A stretch of DNA of 64,000 bases from Anas platyrhynchos (Eukaryota > Chordata > Aves > Anseriformes > Anatidae). The notes under the pieces were generated by a model. It saw only the letters and a list, made by a program, of their open reading frames with translations. It searched no databases and was not told the DNA's origin. Positions within the stretch are counted from its first letter, which is position 1. Each line of letters opens with the position of its first letter. The stretch lies in the NCBI RefSeq assembly GCF_047663525.1, contig NC_092588.1, positions 104,613,001-104,677,000 on the forward strand. Reading direction: 5' to 3'. The translations under genes were made by a program, and so were the position numbers. Shown in pieces: positions 1-11,344 of this stretch.

Positions 1-2640
1 GGAAATAACATGATATTCTTTTTAAGCAAATACCTACCCAAGAACAAAAGATGCCATATGAAGCAATTAGATCAGATTCTAAAGGGCTGGCCTAGTTATC
101 ACTAAAATCATGAAGAAATTCATTTCATTTTCATTGACTAGTTTATTCCGGAAATTGTTTTTCATGAGGGGAAGCACCACTCATGTAGGTCTATGAAGAG
201 TAAGAATCATTTTACGAACACTATCTTTTCATTGTGACATCACACTCCAAAATGAAGCATTATTGTCAGTGGTCTGAACTGAGGCCACCCAGACAGAAAA
301 TATACCAGGTTGTCTTTCTTCAGGTTTGTGTGTTGAAAAATACATCGAGCTCTGCTTTTTTTTTCTCTTCTGTAATACAACAGTTACCGTCTGGAGACTT
401 GAATTCTACAATACCCTTGCTAGAGTAGCCTCTCTTCATCAAAATATTTCTGCTTAGACTCGATCCTATTTCCCCTACTGATCTAAAGACAACAAGCTCT
501 GTAGAAGGTCTGTGTAGAAGTGTAGAAGTTCTATCTGCAGCATAGTTTCTGTTAGCATATTGTAGTCACTGTTGGCTTTCAATAGGTAACCATCATTTTT
601 ATCAACCAATTATTCATTTATCTATTATTTATTTATCTATTTATTTTGCAAGAGGGTTTGCTGTGGCAGTGATTTTGCGAAAAAGAAAGTCTAGCTGTCA
701 TGTTAAAAAAAAAAAAAAAAAAAAAAAAAGAGAGAGAGAGAGAAACCTGTTTTCTAATAAGTGAATTTTTGGCCATTCATTTATTTACTTGGTCACTGAT
801 AAAGGAGAAGGAAGATTTACTGCTCCTCAAGAAATGACAGTATCCAATATCATCATCAGTTCTGCATATTATTGATTACTGGTGGCATCCCTGGGAGAGA
901 GGAAAGTCTAAGCAAACCTTGCAGCTGGGCCAAAGGAAAGCCGAATTGAGACAATATAAAAATGAACCCTTTTTGTGCATTTTTAATGAGAGCTGTGACT
1001 AACAGTAGATCTCATCAAGCCTTTCTTTTAAAGCACATTCATGCATGCTGTGCATCTGGGCTTTACCAACTCACAACAGTTTGTTTCCACCTTTAACAGA
1101 CATAAAATCATGGGGCCAAAAGGCAAGAAAATTAAAGCATACAATTAAACCACCTCCTTCCTAACTTCTAGTTTCAAATCCATGCTCACACTTTTTTGGA
1201 GACTGGTAACAGCTGCACTCTTGGGATTGGACAAACAGAAATCTCTATGCCAGGATTTCAGCTACAGCAGCAGAACACACAAGGGTTGTATTGGCTGTGT
1301 GTGACTCACAGAAGTGCAAATTGTGCACTCTGAAAAGCAGCTCTGGGGTGGTTGAAGTCTGAGCATATATAAATCGTGATATCTGACAATTCATGTTCGA
1401 ACCACCCTGCAGCTCGTGCCCCCTGTCAATACTGGCTCTCACCACCCTCCAGCAGAATCACCAAAGAGGCCACAACCCCCTTGCTACAGTTCACAGCCCA
1501 ACATAGTGACACAGGTCATCACTGGCCTTGATTTTGATTCATATTTTTCTGGGAACAGCAATGGCTGAATATCAGGTTCAGCACTGTTCATGTAGTTCTG
1601 CTATTCATGTTCACGTTGTGCTACTGTTTATGTAGCACTGTTCATGCTGAAACCGCCCATGACATCAACCTCTTGTGCACCGGTTCAGCACAAATCCCAT
1701 AGGCTGCATGTTAGAGCCCAAAGTTACTAACCTGACAGTAAAGAGGGTGAGCAGAGGTGCTGGGGGAGCTGGGAGTGGAAAGCACCTGGGGCACCTCCCT
1801 CATAATGGTCATCTGAGCAGTATGAAACAACAGAGGATTTTATATTATTTTTAGCCATATATCCTTGGGATGCTAGAAATTATATAATCTCTTGAAACAC
1901 ATAGGTGGTACTTAACATTTCTCAATAAGGCATGCTGTATTTTAGATGGAAGTTGTTATGACTTTTGCAGGAAGTGTATCATGAAATTCATATCCCAACG
2001 GCATTCAGGATAGTCATACTGCTCCCTTTCAAAAAGATGTGAATCCCTGGAACACTGCTCTTTAAAACCCTGAAAACTGGATTTGTCTGATTCAATCTTT
2101 TAATCACCGTTGCAGGTGCTTTATAAATATATGAAGTCAGGACAACATTCTTATTCTGAGTAGGTGTGTCTCAATACCAGCAGCTATTTCTTTTCAGGTT
2201 ATTTATTTATGCTGACAGCATCTCAGTGATGTTCTTTTGAACTCGTAAAAGCATTCTGCTTTGAATCTTCCTGTCTGGTTTTTGATTTAAAACACTTGCT
2301 GACAAATGTACTAAAGCAAGTTGAAATCCAGACAAGTAAAATGGAGGCATTTAGCAGCCCTAGGCTAGCCAGTCAATGTGAGGAACAGTAAAGTCTGTAT
2401 GCTCAGAGTAATCCTCGGATAAGGAAAGGATCATGTTTCCTTTGTACATTACTGCCATCTGCTGCATTTTATCAACTGACTTTTTTTCTTAATTATAGTC
2501 GGAAGAGATCAGAAGGTAGAACCCCATGAAATTCATATTTCTGTATGAAAGTGCCCCACATTATTTTTAATTAAGTAACTAAACATACCTCTATCTTAGT
2601 TTTCACTCAACTAAAACAATGCTTTAATACCACAGAGAGT
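1..2640. other. AT-rich intergenic DNA, no gene seen
   Basis: No coding exon, RNA gene or recognisable transposon is visible on either strand. The short open frames here have no domain, signal or family resemblance. Apart from a poly-A/GA tract near 0.7 kb the stretch is unique-looking AT-rich DNA. From remembered synteny, EZH2 would lie beyond the left edge. Confidence 0.6.
705..743. repeat. Poly-A run followed by (GA)n
   Basis: A run of 25 A is followed directly by an alternating GA tract. It is simple sequence, possibly an old retroposon tail, but no retroposon body is recognisable on its left. Confidence 0.85.
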
Positions 2641-2664
2641 TTACAATTTGGTCATTTGCTTATA

Positions 2665-2684
2665 TTTCCCATCATGCAAATTTG
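2665..2684 (+). promoter_or_regulatory. Y4-like gene distal element: octamer overlapping SPH/Staf-like site
   Basis: ATGCAAAT (2674-2681) is a perfect reverse-orientation octamer, overlapping TTTCCCATCATGCAA, which resembles the SPH/Staf (ZNF143) site. It sits about 210-225 bases upstream of the Y4-like start. This is the usual place for the distal sequence element of type-3 Pol III genes, and the same arrangement stands upstream of the Y3 and Y1 genes in this window. Confidence 0.65.
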
Positions 2685-2824
2685 TTGCAATCCAATAACA
2701 TATTCTGCCACCTGAACTTCCGAAGAAATGCAGAGAGAAGACAGAGTGATCGTTCACTGGTGTTTGTGATACAAACTGTAGAGGGTAGATTAATCATTTT
2801 CTTCACTCTTATTAAATAAGTAAA

Positions 2825-2868
2825 TCATCCTAACTAGGTGGAATGGTGATTTGAGAGATTTATATAAA
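2825..2868 (+). promoter_or_regulatory. Y4-like gene core promoter: PSE and TATA box
   Basis: TCATCCTAAC begins at 2825 (-65) and resembles the SNAPc-bound proximal sequence element (consensus about TCACCNTAAC). TATATAAA lies at 2861-2868, 29 to 22 bases before the predicted start. The PSE-to-TATA spacing matches the Y3 and Y1 promoters here. A retained core promoter argues against a dead retroposed Y RNA copy, because such copies carry no external promoter. Confidence 0.7.
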
Positions 2869-2889
2869 AGTTGAAGGGCTAAATCACTT

Positions 2890-2993
2890 GGCTGGTGCGA
2901 TGGTAGTGGGTTAAATTAAATTATTACTGTCAGTTAAACTAATCTTTCTATATTCCACCCCACTGCTCACATTGACCGGTCTTAGTGCATTTT
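2890..2993 (+). ncRNA. RNY4: Y4-like Ro-associated Y RNA (diverged)
   Basis: Y RNAs bind the Ro60 protein, act in small-RNA quality control and have been implicated in DNA replication initiation. The 5' end GGCTGGTGCGATGGTAGTGG matches the Y family signature at all but one base and is closest to Y4 (GATGGTAGTGGGTTA). The 3' strand CCCCACTGC...TTGACCGGTC can close the conserved long stem: GGCUGGU pairs with ACCGGUC, and GUAGUGGG pairs with CCCACUGC with one G-U pair. Distal element, PSE and TATA are in place. Two oddities stand out. The usual UCCGA at the Ro-binding bulge reads UGCGA. The stem end at 2981 is followed by CTTAG rather than a T-run, the first TTTT being 2990-2993, so the 3' end here is a guess. 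The loop has diverged from human Y4 as I remember it. It may be a functional Y4 with an extended tail or a decaying copy. Confidence 0.78.
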
Positions 2994-5900
2994 ATTTACC
3001 CATTATTTTTTTTTTTTTTCCAACAGACTGACAGCTTCTGGGCACATCTGTAGTCTGTAGTTAAGCAGACATGGCATCTTCTCAAATAAACATGTTTTGT
3101 TGTACACATCAATTCTTACTATCCAATGTAATTTTTATAGAATACAGTTTAGTTCTGAAAAGAAACAAACAAACAAACAAAAAAAAAAAAAAAAACAACA
3201 ATTTTTCTACTTACAGTTTAAGGAGAATTGAATTTCCAAGCTTCTTCCTTTTTTTTTTTTCCTTTTTTTTTTGTTTCAGAACTAATAAAGACATGATTCT
3301 AGTTATTTGGGCCCAACTACTTAACTAAAGAGACCACCTAAAAATAGAGATAATGAATATGATTCTGTGACCAAATTTAAACCCTATCAATTAATCATAG
3401 TTGTCTGATGTGTACAATTTCCCTGGACATTTAGAGAGGTTCATAACTGATTGTAGAGTGGTACTATCTGTGGTTAAGTCATAGCCACGTAGCACAGCAG
3501 AAGCTCTGTGCTAAAAGGTCAGGAGGAGCAAAACATCTCTTATTGACCACTATGGACCCATGAAACCTGACCATGTGCTTCACTTGAGCGTGCACATGAA
3601 TCCAACTGAAGCCAGTGAATGACAGTATTTTCTATAAGTGAATAATATAGGATAATATAGGAAAAACACAAAGACTTGAGTTTTTACCATCCTCTGCTAC
3701 TTGTTACAGATAACTACATCTTTTTATTAAAGTTCTGATTTTTATTAAGATTAGTTGACAGCTTTATGGTAAATTGTTACTTCAACAATATTTTATGATC
3801 TCCTTTGAAGTACAACTTTCATGTTTCAGTCTTCTGAATACAAAAGGGTACTGATGGTGGTTTTAGATAAAAAGCAAGAGAAAACAGTACTGACACCTGG
3901 GCAAGATTTAGGTGGTGTTACCTAAACTGCAGAGAATAAAATGGAACCAGGGAAGCAAAGACCTTTGCTTTTAAGAAGCCAAAGAGAATTGGAAACTGCT
4001 GTAGAAAAATGCAAATTATATGCAGATGGGAGATAGGGAGGTGTGGGGAAAGGTGTAGAGGTTGAAGAGCTTGCAGAAACAGTGCTTTCAAATAAGACTT
4101 ACTAGCATTCTTAAAATATATTTTATAGCACACAGGTATGATTGTTTTAAAGACATATTTCTTAAGACTGCAGACTTATTTCTCTATTTTTGCAGAGGGT
4201 GACTAGAAAAAAATATGACAGAAGATTTTACCACACACAAGAAAAAAAAAAAAAGGTAATTCCATAAAAAAGCAAGTTCCTGTCATTGAAAGCTGAACAG
4301 CAATTATTTAAACCCCAGTCATGAAGTGAACTGAATCCATAAACATTAGGCTGCAGAAACACCTACAGAAATCCAGACTAACTATTTTAGCCATTTTATC
4401 AAACATTTGTATGGCAGTATTGCACGTGTGCAAAAAATTCCCTTTCATTTTACATGCAGTTCACGCTGACATTGAAGGTGATGGGGGCTGCTGTATTGGA
4501 CAGACATTATGGAGGGAGGAGATTGCAAGTTCTATCACCTGTCTGGTGAAAAAAGTCAATGGGTTATGTTCACTGTGACAAGATCTAATTATTAAGTTTC
4601 AATGACAACAAAGCAGTGCATGCAAATTCCATCCACACAGAGCAATTAGCAAAAGCATTCTTGTCTAAGAGAAATACTGTAAATATGTGTCTTTCTCAGT
4701 GTGTTCATGGTGATACATTACCAAGTAGAAAATAAAGTATAAATCTTAAAAAATAAAAGTACATTTTTTTTTTCCCATTATCCAGCCTGACCCTCCCCTG
4801 ACACAGCCTTGTGTTGTTCCCTTGGATATTACCACTGGTCACCAGAGAGAAAAGGTTAGACCCTCCTCCTCTGGTCTCTCTTGTGATTAAGGTGAGTTAG
4901 TTAATTCACCTTGTTTCCTTTTATCTCACTGAAGTTTCTGAGCAGCAAGAAAGTAATAGTGATGTAGGGTAAGAATCCTTACTGATGCTCAGTTGGATTG
5001 ACCGGGGTCACACAGTCTGAGCCAGACTGAGCCAACAACCAAGAGAGGGGTCATGTGCCTGGTTTTCCAAAACTCTTCAAAGTGCAGCCATCTCAAAAGT
5101 TAAAATCATATAAAAGTCCAAAAGATGTTTCCCCAATGAACTGTTTGGTTGTTGCCCTATGAATGGCCTATAAAATAACAATGGAAATAGGATGACCCAG
5201 TGGAAGCCAAAATGAATTATATATATACAGTTTGATTAAAAAAAAAAAAAAAAGTAACAAAAAAAAGTTAAGTAATAATGTGGATAACTGGGCAACTGGG
5301 CAGAAGTGTCTGGTCCATTTACAGCAAGGATCTAAACATGCAAAAAAACCTTTGGGACCTATAAAAAAAAATGGAAATATACATGTTCCTGGCAAACTGC
5401 AAGGTAAGGCAGCTCCTCAAAAAGACCTTGGAATTCCTCTATGGTATCTGAATAGAAACAAAACAAAACAAAACAAGTAGGAAAAGTAAAAGTTTTGTGG
5501 AATATTTGAACCTATTCAGAGAAATGAGTTTAGTGAGTTTTGCAAGCTTCTTTAGAAAGTGATCTTTTGAGTATTGACCTTGATTATGAGTTACCATACC
5601 AGATAAATGTTCTATATTCTCAGTAGGCCCTGAGAAAGCTTGCTTCTTTCTCAAAATCTTTCATTCCACAGACATATTTAGAGGACTCAGCTGTCCATTG
5701 ATTTTTCCAGTGATTTTCAGTTTAAGAATTTTCTCTGTAGTGCATCACGCTGTTCTCCAGAAGTCAGGATGATTCAGGGACCACTGTGTAAACATAAAGA
5801 AACCCAAATTTAGCAGAACAAACTGTCAGTAAAATGGGCTGTTTATATTTATTTAATTAATCTGGCTCTCCTCAGAGCATTTGAGTATCAGGCAGCTTTT

Positions 5901-7960
5901 AGTAGGTAGGGGAAAAATGGAAACAATGGAAACCTTTCTTTCTTTCTCTCTCCCTTCCCCCCCACTTTTTTTTTTTCTTCCCCCCCCCCATGGAATACTG
6001 ATGCAAGACTGAAGAGATAACTATGCTGAAATGCTGGGAAAAGTAATTCTTTTATGAATATGCTTCGCAAAAGAACATTTCACCCATACATATTGTTTTG
6101 AGGAGAATACCAGAGCTGCTCCCTATAATAAGCTTTGTCCATGATAGAAAGTTTAAGTATTCTAACCAGTGTCAAACTAAAACCAAATGTGAGTCCATGC
6201 TATAAGCATGTAAGATGGTTTGTGTCTTTTAAATTACACAAATAAAAGCGAAATAATCGAAATAATCTTATAGGCCCTACATTAGAAGTTTTCACCAGTT
6301 TATATGAACTTCAAGCTAACAGGTAAATAGGAAAATATTGCTATTGTACCTGATAAATTAAAAGCCATGTTTCCAGGTATTCACTCAGCTTGGATAAAGT
6401 AATAAAATATGTTCTCACAGACAAGATTTCTCAGCTTCTAATAAAAAGGAATACTATTTTGGGGAAGAGGAGAGAAAAAACACTGACAGATGGGGTTTTT
6501 GGAATGAAACCTGCCTAAATGCTGTGGTTTGAACCCAAACTCAGAAGAAACTTAAAATTTCTTATCCCAGTGTTAATGTAACTGATCTTAAAAAAGGTTT
6601 ACAGTACAAAGAGAAATAGTCTAGAAGGAAAACCTTTGGAAAGAGAATCACTGGTTCTGACTTGGATAACAGCCTAAACATTACTATAAATGTGAACTGA
6701 ATCCAAATGTGGTCTTCTTAGGTCATTTCTGGCTGTAGTAGCAACATAAACATTATTTGTGCTTGAATAAAAGCAGTAATGTGTGTGCGTGTGATTGCCC
6801 AGTACTGTTCAATGTCTTATTAATGTACATTCACAGGATCATATAAATTTACTTCATCTCTCTCATAGGATCTTGAGCTGAAATTAAAACTCCACATTAG
6901 GTTTCACTGACATTAAAAACAAACAAAAAGAAAGAGAGAAAGAGAGAGAAAGAGAGAGAGAAGAGAGAGAGAAGAGAGAGAGAAGAGAGAGAGAAGAGAG
7001 AGATAAGAGAGAGAGAGAGAAAGCGGTTTGCTAGTTTAAGGGTAACATATACTGGTTATTGTTATTTTCCCCTGATACAAAGAATGTGAGTATCTTCCCA
7101 AACTTTGAATCCTTCCTACCTAATGCACTGCAGTCTTAAAAAAAATAAATAACTAAAAACCTGCTTTTATTTTCCTTAGTGCATTTTTGAAGTGTAAAAA
7201 GTAACTGTTATTTAGGCTTCTGGCATACCAAAAATCTTGTTTTAGATGTTAGCATTTAAACACAGGCTGCTGGGAAGAGGAGAGGGAAAGCGAATTAAGA
7301 GTTAATTTTATTTTGTTTTGTTCACTTTAAAGTCAGTCAGCAAATCACTGAGACCCACTTTTGCAGAGGGATTTAGGCATTTAAATGTTAGGAGGCACCT
7401 AACAAAAGCTGTTTCCCAATGTCTTAATTATTCTAGTTTTCTCATGTCTCTAAGCCTTGGCTTTTTCTAACACTATAGTTTTGGGGAGGGTTACTGAGAA
7501 AAGGGCAAGAGAAGGACTGGTTTCCACTTGTAGCACAAATTTACAGTGTGACAAAACCTTTATAGGAAAGCATCTGCAACAGTGTCTAGACAACCAGCAC
7601 AGATGAAACACTATATAGCTTCAATTCAGTATTAAGTTCATGCACAATATTTTCATCATCATCAAAAGAAATAACTTCACACTTAGAGTACTGCCAATAT
7701 TTAAATATTTTGTTAGATGAGAACTACAGTTGACATTGTTACTAAATGAGATTTGGCTATGCAGCACTTTGTTCTAAACCATTTAAGTATTTACATATGG
7801 TCAAAAATGGAATGTATAGTAAAAGTCTGTAACCTTACAAAAAAAATGTAGTGTAAATAAAAAGTAACCCAAAGAAACATATATATACATATACTTAAAT
7901 GGCTACCCTTCATATCTGCATGTATCACACCAGCGAGGCTGCAAATGAAAAAGGGACATC
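2994..7960. other. Intergenic DNA between Y4-like and Y3 genes (left part)
   Basis: No gene is recognised. The stretch is AT-rich with several poly-A and poly-T runs (for example near 3.0, 3.18 and 5.24 kb) and a polypyrimidine stretch near 5.94 kb. The open frames are short, low-complexity and without family resemblance. Confidence 0.6.
6929..7022 (+). repeat. GA-rich purine tract
   Basis: About 94 bases are nearly pure AG, built mostly from repeated GAGAGAGAA-type units of 9-10 bases. It is a polypurine microsatellite that could form triplex (H-DNA), but nothing in the sequence shows a role. Confidence 0.9.
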
Positions 7961-7964
7961 CACT

Positions 7965-8558
7965 AACAGTGGATGAAAAACTAACTATGAACCAGCCAAC
8001 CATATCCTGGGCTGCATCAAAAGAAGCGTGGCCATCAAGGTGAGGGAGGGGATTGCTCCCCTCCACACTGCACTTTTGAGACTCCACCTGGAGCACTGCA
8101 TCCAACTCTGGGGCCCCCAGCACAAGAAGGACACAGACCTGTTAAAGTGTGTCCAGAGAAGGGCCACAAAAATGATCAGGGAGTTGGAGCACCTCTCCTG
8201 TGAAGAACGGAGACCAAGAAAGATGGTGAGAGACTCTTTGTCAGGGAGTGTAGTGATAGGACAAGGGATAAAAAATTTAAATTAAAGGTGATTTAGAGAC
8301 TTACATTAGAGATTTAGAGAATTAGATTAGATGTTAGGAGAAAATTCTTCACTCGGGGATGGTGAGGCACTAGCACCCAGTTGCCCAGAGAAGTTGTGGA
8401 TGCCCTGTCCCTGGAAGTATTTAAGACCAGGTTGTATGGGGCTTTGAGCAACCCAGTCTAGCGGAAGGTGTCCCCGCCCATGGCAGGGGGGTTGGAACTG
8501 GATGATCTTTAAGCTCCCTTCCAACCCAAACCATTCTATGGTTCTGTGATTCTATAAA
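7965..8558 (+). mobile_element. CR1 LINE 3' fragment
   Basis: The sequence reads through typical CR1 terminal text: GGGCTGCATCAAAAGAAGCG, then CTGGAGCACTGCATCCAACT, a GGAAGGTGTCCC block, TGGAACTGGATGATCTTTAA and CTTCCAACCCAAACCATTCT. It ends in the ATTCTATGG/TTCTGTGATTCTATAA tail that marks the CR1 3' end. It is 5'-truncated, as nearly all CR1 copies are. Short open frames inside it are remnants of the element and not a host gene. Confidence 0.9.
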
Positions 8559-11016
8559 TAATCCCTTATCATGGCAGAGACCCAAAATACCTGTAAACCC
8601 TGGCACGCAATGTGAATGTTGGGCCACCCCACAGAATGACGCTAAGATTGTTCCCATGTTCTTTACTTCTGGCTTCATTGTTCCAGTGACATCTGCATGG
8701 GCCTCAAGCTCAGTATTATTTTAGTACACTAACTAGGTATCCTGCAGCATGAACTGGAGTTCAGGACTAAAGTAGTGGATATATGTCATCCTCTGTACAA
8801 TCTTTTTTAATACATGTTAAATAATGCAGGTTGGAGCTTTCTATCTGTTAGAGGGCTCTATGGACAGTGAAGAGACACTTGGAGTGTAATAGGACAGGTT
8901 CTTGTACATGTAAGAGCTCACAAGGATTTCTACATATACCTCGTGCTCATATTTTTATTGAAAACCATTGCTCTTCTGACTAGCCTAGTTAATTTTAATG
9001 CTGACTTCCTCTTTTTCATTCTCCACTATCTGTGTGTTCAACTGTGCCTTTAAAGACTTAATCTGCAATCAAAATATTTGACATGTAATGTGGGAGAGTT
9101 AGTGCTGCTACAGAAACCTTTATTATTACTTATAAATAGTTACTTTTAATTATGACAGATTGAGGAACAGGTGACAAAGATTCTACAGTGTGTTTCAGAT
9201 AGTGTGCTACTCAGCATTTCAACACATAATGTTAATGGCAGTGGTTTAGGTATTCACTAAAAGCAACAAATGACCTCATTTGACACTTCAACATGTACTG
9301 TGAACTAGATTCCCATGAGCGCCTGAGGAATGTAAGGCAATGTGATTCGACAAGTATGTTCACATCATTAGTTCTGCCAATGTAAAGAATAAGAGATGGC
9401 TCCTTCCATTACATAGGAAGAAAAAAGCAACTCACTTTAGTCAAAACAGTAAGAAACAAAACACTAAATTGTTTAAAGAAAGATGTTTCTCCTTGAGAAA
9501 TATTTTATCAATATTGCTGATCTTAACAAACAATAGCATAGCTCATATCTCGGAAAGGAATTTTGTTCATCAGGGTACTAATTCAAAGCACTGAGAGGTA
9601 AAACTTCCTTGATTTCCATAGAGCTTTAATCTAGCTAAGGAAAATACAAGTGTCTTGAGCCAACAAATGACCCTTCCAAGAGATTTTATCAGGCCCGATT
9701 TTCCTGGCAAAATTTAGCTAATGAAATATGACATTATGGGATTCATTTTCTTTGAAATAACTTTTTTTTTTTTTTTTCCTCTCTGTACCTTGCTGACCTA
9801 CTCTTCAATTCATTACAGATTTGAAAGTGTCCATTTTCTTCCCAGGAGTTTTAATAAGTCCAAAATTATTAATACTCCAAAATTATCAGAAACTACGTGT
9901 AACAGGAGAATAGCTGCCCTGCTGTATGAACCCAGCCTTAACCTCAGATTCTGCTCTGTGTCTATAAATGCAGTAATAATTGGCAGAGATTAAATGCAGA
10001 TATTGGAAAAATATTTCAGAGATTTAAGGAGTGATCAGACAAGGACACAATACAGTTGGGCAGAGGGTCTTCATTGTTAAGAGAAAGTCTATATGTTGGA
10101 ATTTCTGTAATCAGAAAGAAAGAAATACTGTCTTTTGAGCATCTCCAAACATGAAGGAAAATGTTTTTCTAAATTCTCTCCTTTTTGTTTAAAGCTATAA
10201 TTTGATTTAGTGTGCTGCAGCAACTAAATATTTACTAAGATTATTAAATCAGAGCAACAAGATTTTCCACCACTGAATGTAAGAGATCATGACCAAAATA
10301 TTTAAAGATTTTTAATGTTCATGATTATTAGCATACTAAAAATCTATTCAGAGACTAAAGCTAATTTTATTTGCTCCTGTTTAGACAATTTTATGAAAAG
10401 TCATCTGAAAAATTATTTCTATCAATTTCAAACAAGAAAGTTCTCAGCAGAAGAGAGCTGGGAAAAAAAAAAAAAAAAGGAAGAACAATATAATACAACA
10501 AAACAACAAAAACCATTTATTTTATTCTTTGATGGAAAGCTCTGTAGTTTTGTTTTGTGAGAATATTTTCTTTGTAGCTGCTGGGATCCAGATCTCATCC
10601 ACGCCCATTTACTACTTGCCTCTCCTCATTGGAAGCACTGATATGCAGGAGATGCAAATGGGGAAAGGCTTCAGCAGCCTCTCTTGAATAAGGAGAAGTA
10701 TTTGTTGGTTTATAAGCTACAGCAGACAAAAGTGCAGGAACGTGTGTGTGTGTGTGTGTATGTAGGTGTGAGTGGGGCCCTGCTTATCTCTCTCTGGAGG
10801 GCTACAAGCACAGAAGTGTGAGCACAGAGCACGATACCCAACACAGGGCTGCTAACAATAAACCCTGCTCGCTTCGTTTGCTAAAGAGCAACCGCAAACA
10901 GTATTTTTCTCTTATCAGAGATCATCCTGCAATGCTTGCAGCACTGAAGCTAGGCTGCGTGGTTGCAAGCACCACTCTTATTCACCGATTCTCAATTTTA
11001 GGGCTTGACGCTTCTC
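8559..11016. other. Intergenic DNA upstream of Y3
   Basis: No gene is recognised. A short (GT)n tract lies near 10,743-10,760 and an isolated octamer (ATGCAAAT) at 10,652-10,659, about 590 bases before Y3 and too far to be its usual distal element. The last few hundred bases before Y3 are less AT-rich than the rest. Confidence 0.55.
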
Positions 11017-11050
11017 ATTTGCATATCTCTTACCCATCGTGCAACAGTGC
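11017..11050 (+). promoter_or_regulatory. Y3 distal element: octamer plus SPH/Staf-like site
   Basis: A perfect octamer ATTTGCAT occupies 11017-11024 (-226 to -219). It is followed by TTACCCATCGTGCAACAGTG (from 11030), a good match to the Staf/ZNF143 SPH element with its CCCA...TGCA core. An Oct-1 site next to a Staf site about 220 bases upstream is the standard enhancer of type-3 Pol III and snRNA genes. Confidence 0.8.
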
Positions 11051-11176
11051 CCGGCACTGCCTAGAGATAAGGGCCCACACGAAGCGTGTCACACACCGTG
11101 CTTAAGGCAGAGACAGAGGCGCTGCTTTTAAAGCAGTACGTTCATTCGGTTTTGGAAAACTAAAATACTACCAATA

Positions 11177-11218
11177 TCACCATAACATTAAAATAATTGT
11201 TTTTTAGAGCTATAAATA
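11177..11218 (+). promoter_or_regulatory. Y3 core promoter: PSE and TATA box
   Basis: TCACCATAACATTAAAAT starts at 11177 (-66) and is a near-perfect SNAPc PSE. TATAAATA lies at 11211-11218 (-32 to -25). PSE plus TATA directs RNA polymerase III, not II, at such genes. Spacing is identical to that of the Y1 gene in this window. Confidence 0.88.
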
Positions 11219-11242
11219 CCTTTGCATCAGCACTGTGGTTTC

Positions 11243-11344
11243 GGCTGGTCCGATGGCAGTGGCTCTTATAATTAATTGATCACAGTCAGTTACAGATTTC
11301 TTTGTTCTTTCTCCACTCCCACTGCTGCACTTGACTAGTCTTTT
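11243..11344 (+). ncRNA. RNY3: Y3 RNA (Ro60-associated)
   Basis: The 102-base transcript opens with GGCTGGTCCGATGGCAGTGG and closes with CCCACTGCTGCACTTGACTAGTC then TTTT, a Pol III terminator. The ends pair as GGCUGGU with ACUAGUC, followed by the UCCGA Ro60-binding bulge and the upper stem CAGUGG with CCACUG. That upper stem is the part reported to be needed for the DNA-replication role of Y RNAs. The loop section ending TTTCTTTGTTC..CTCCACT is characteristic of Y3 and separates it from Y1 and Y4; length also agrees with the family. The gene has a complete external promoter at the expected distances. The central CACAGTCAGTTACAGATT is shared exactly with Y1. Ro60 and La binding follow from family knowledge. 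Confidence 0.95.

Noticed and set aside
1..2640. Possible Y5 RNA gene left of the Y4-like gene
   Set aside because: I found no GGTCCGA-type Ro motif paired with a TTGACTAGC-type 3' strand here; if present, it lies outside the window.
6929..7022. GA tract as a CRISPR-like or satellite array
   Set aside because: There are no spacers and the unit is simple dinucleotide-like sequence; a microsatellite.
10652..10659. Isolated octamer ATGCAAAT as an extra Pol III enhancer
   Set aside because: No PSE or TATA at matching distances follows it. Octamers also occur alone at 13.36, 20.11 and 23.33 kb, as expected by chance.
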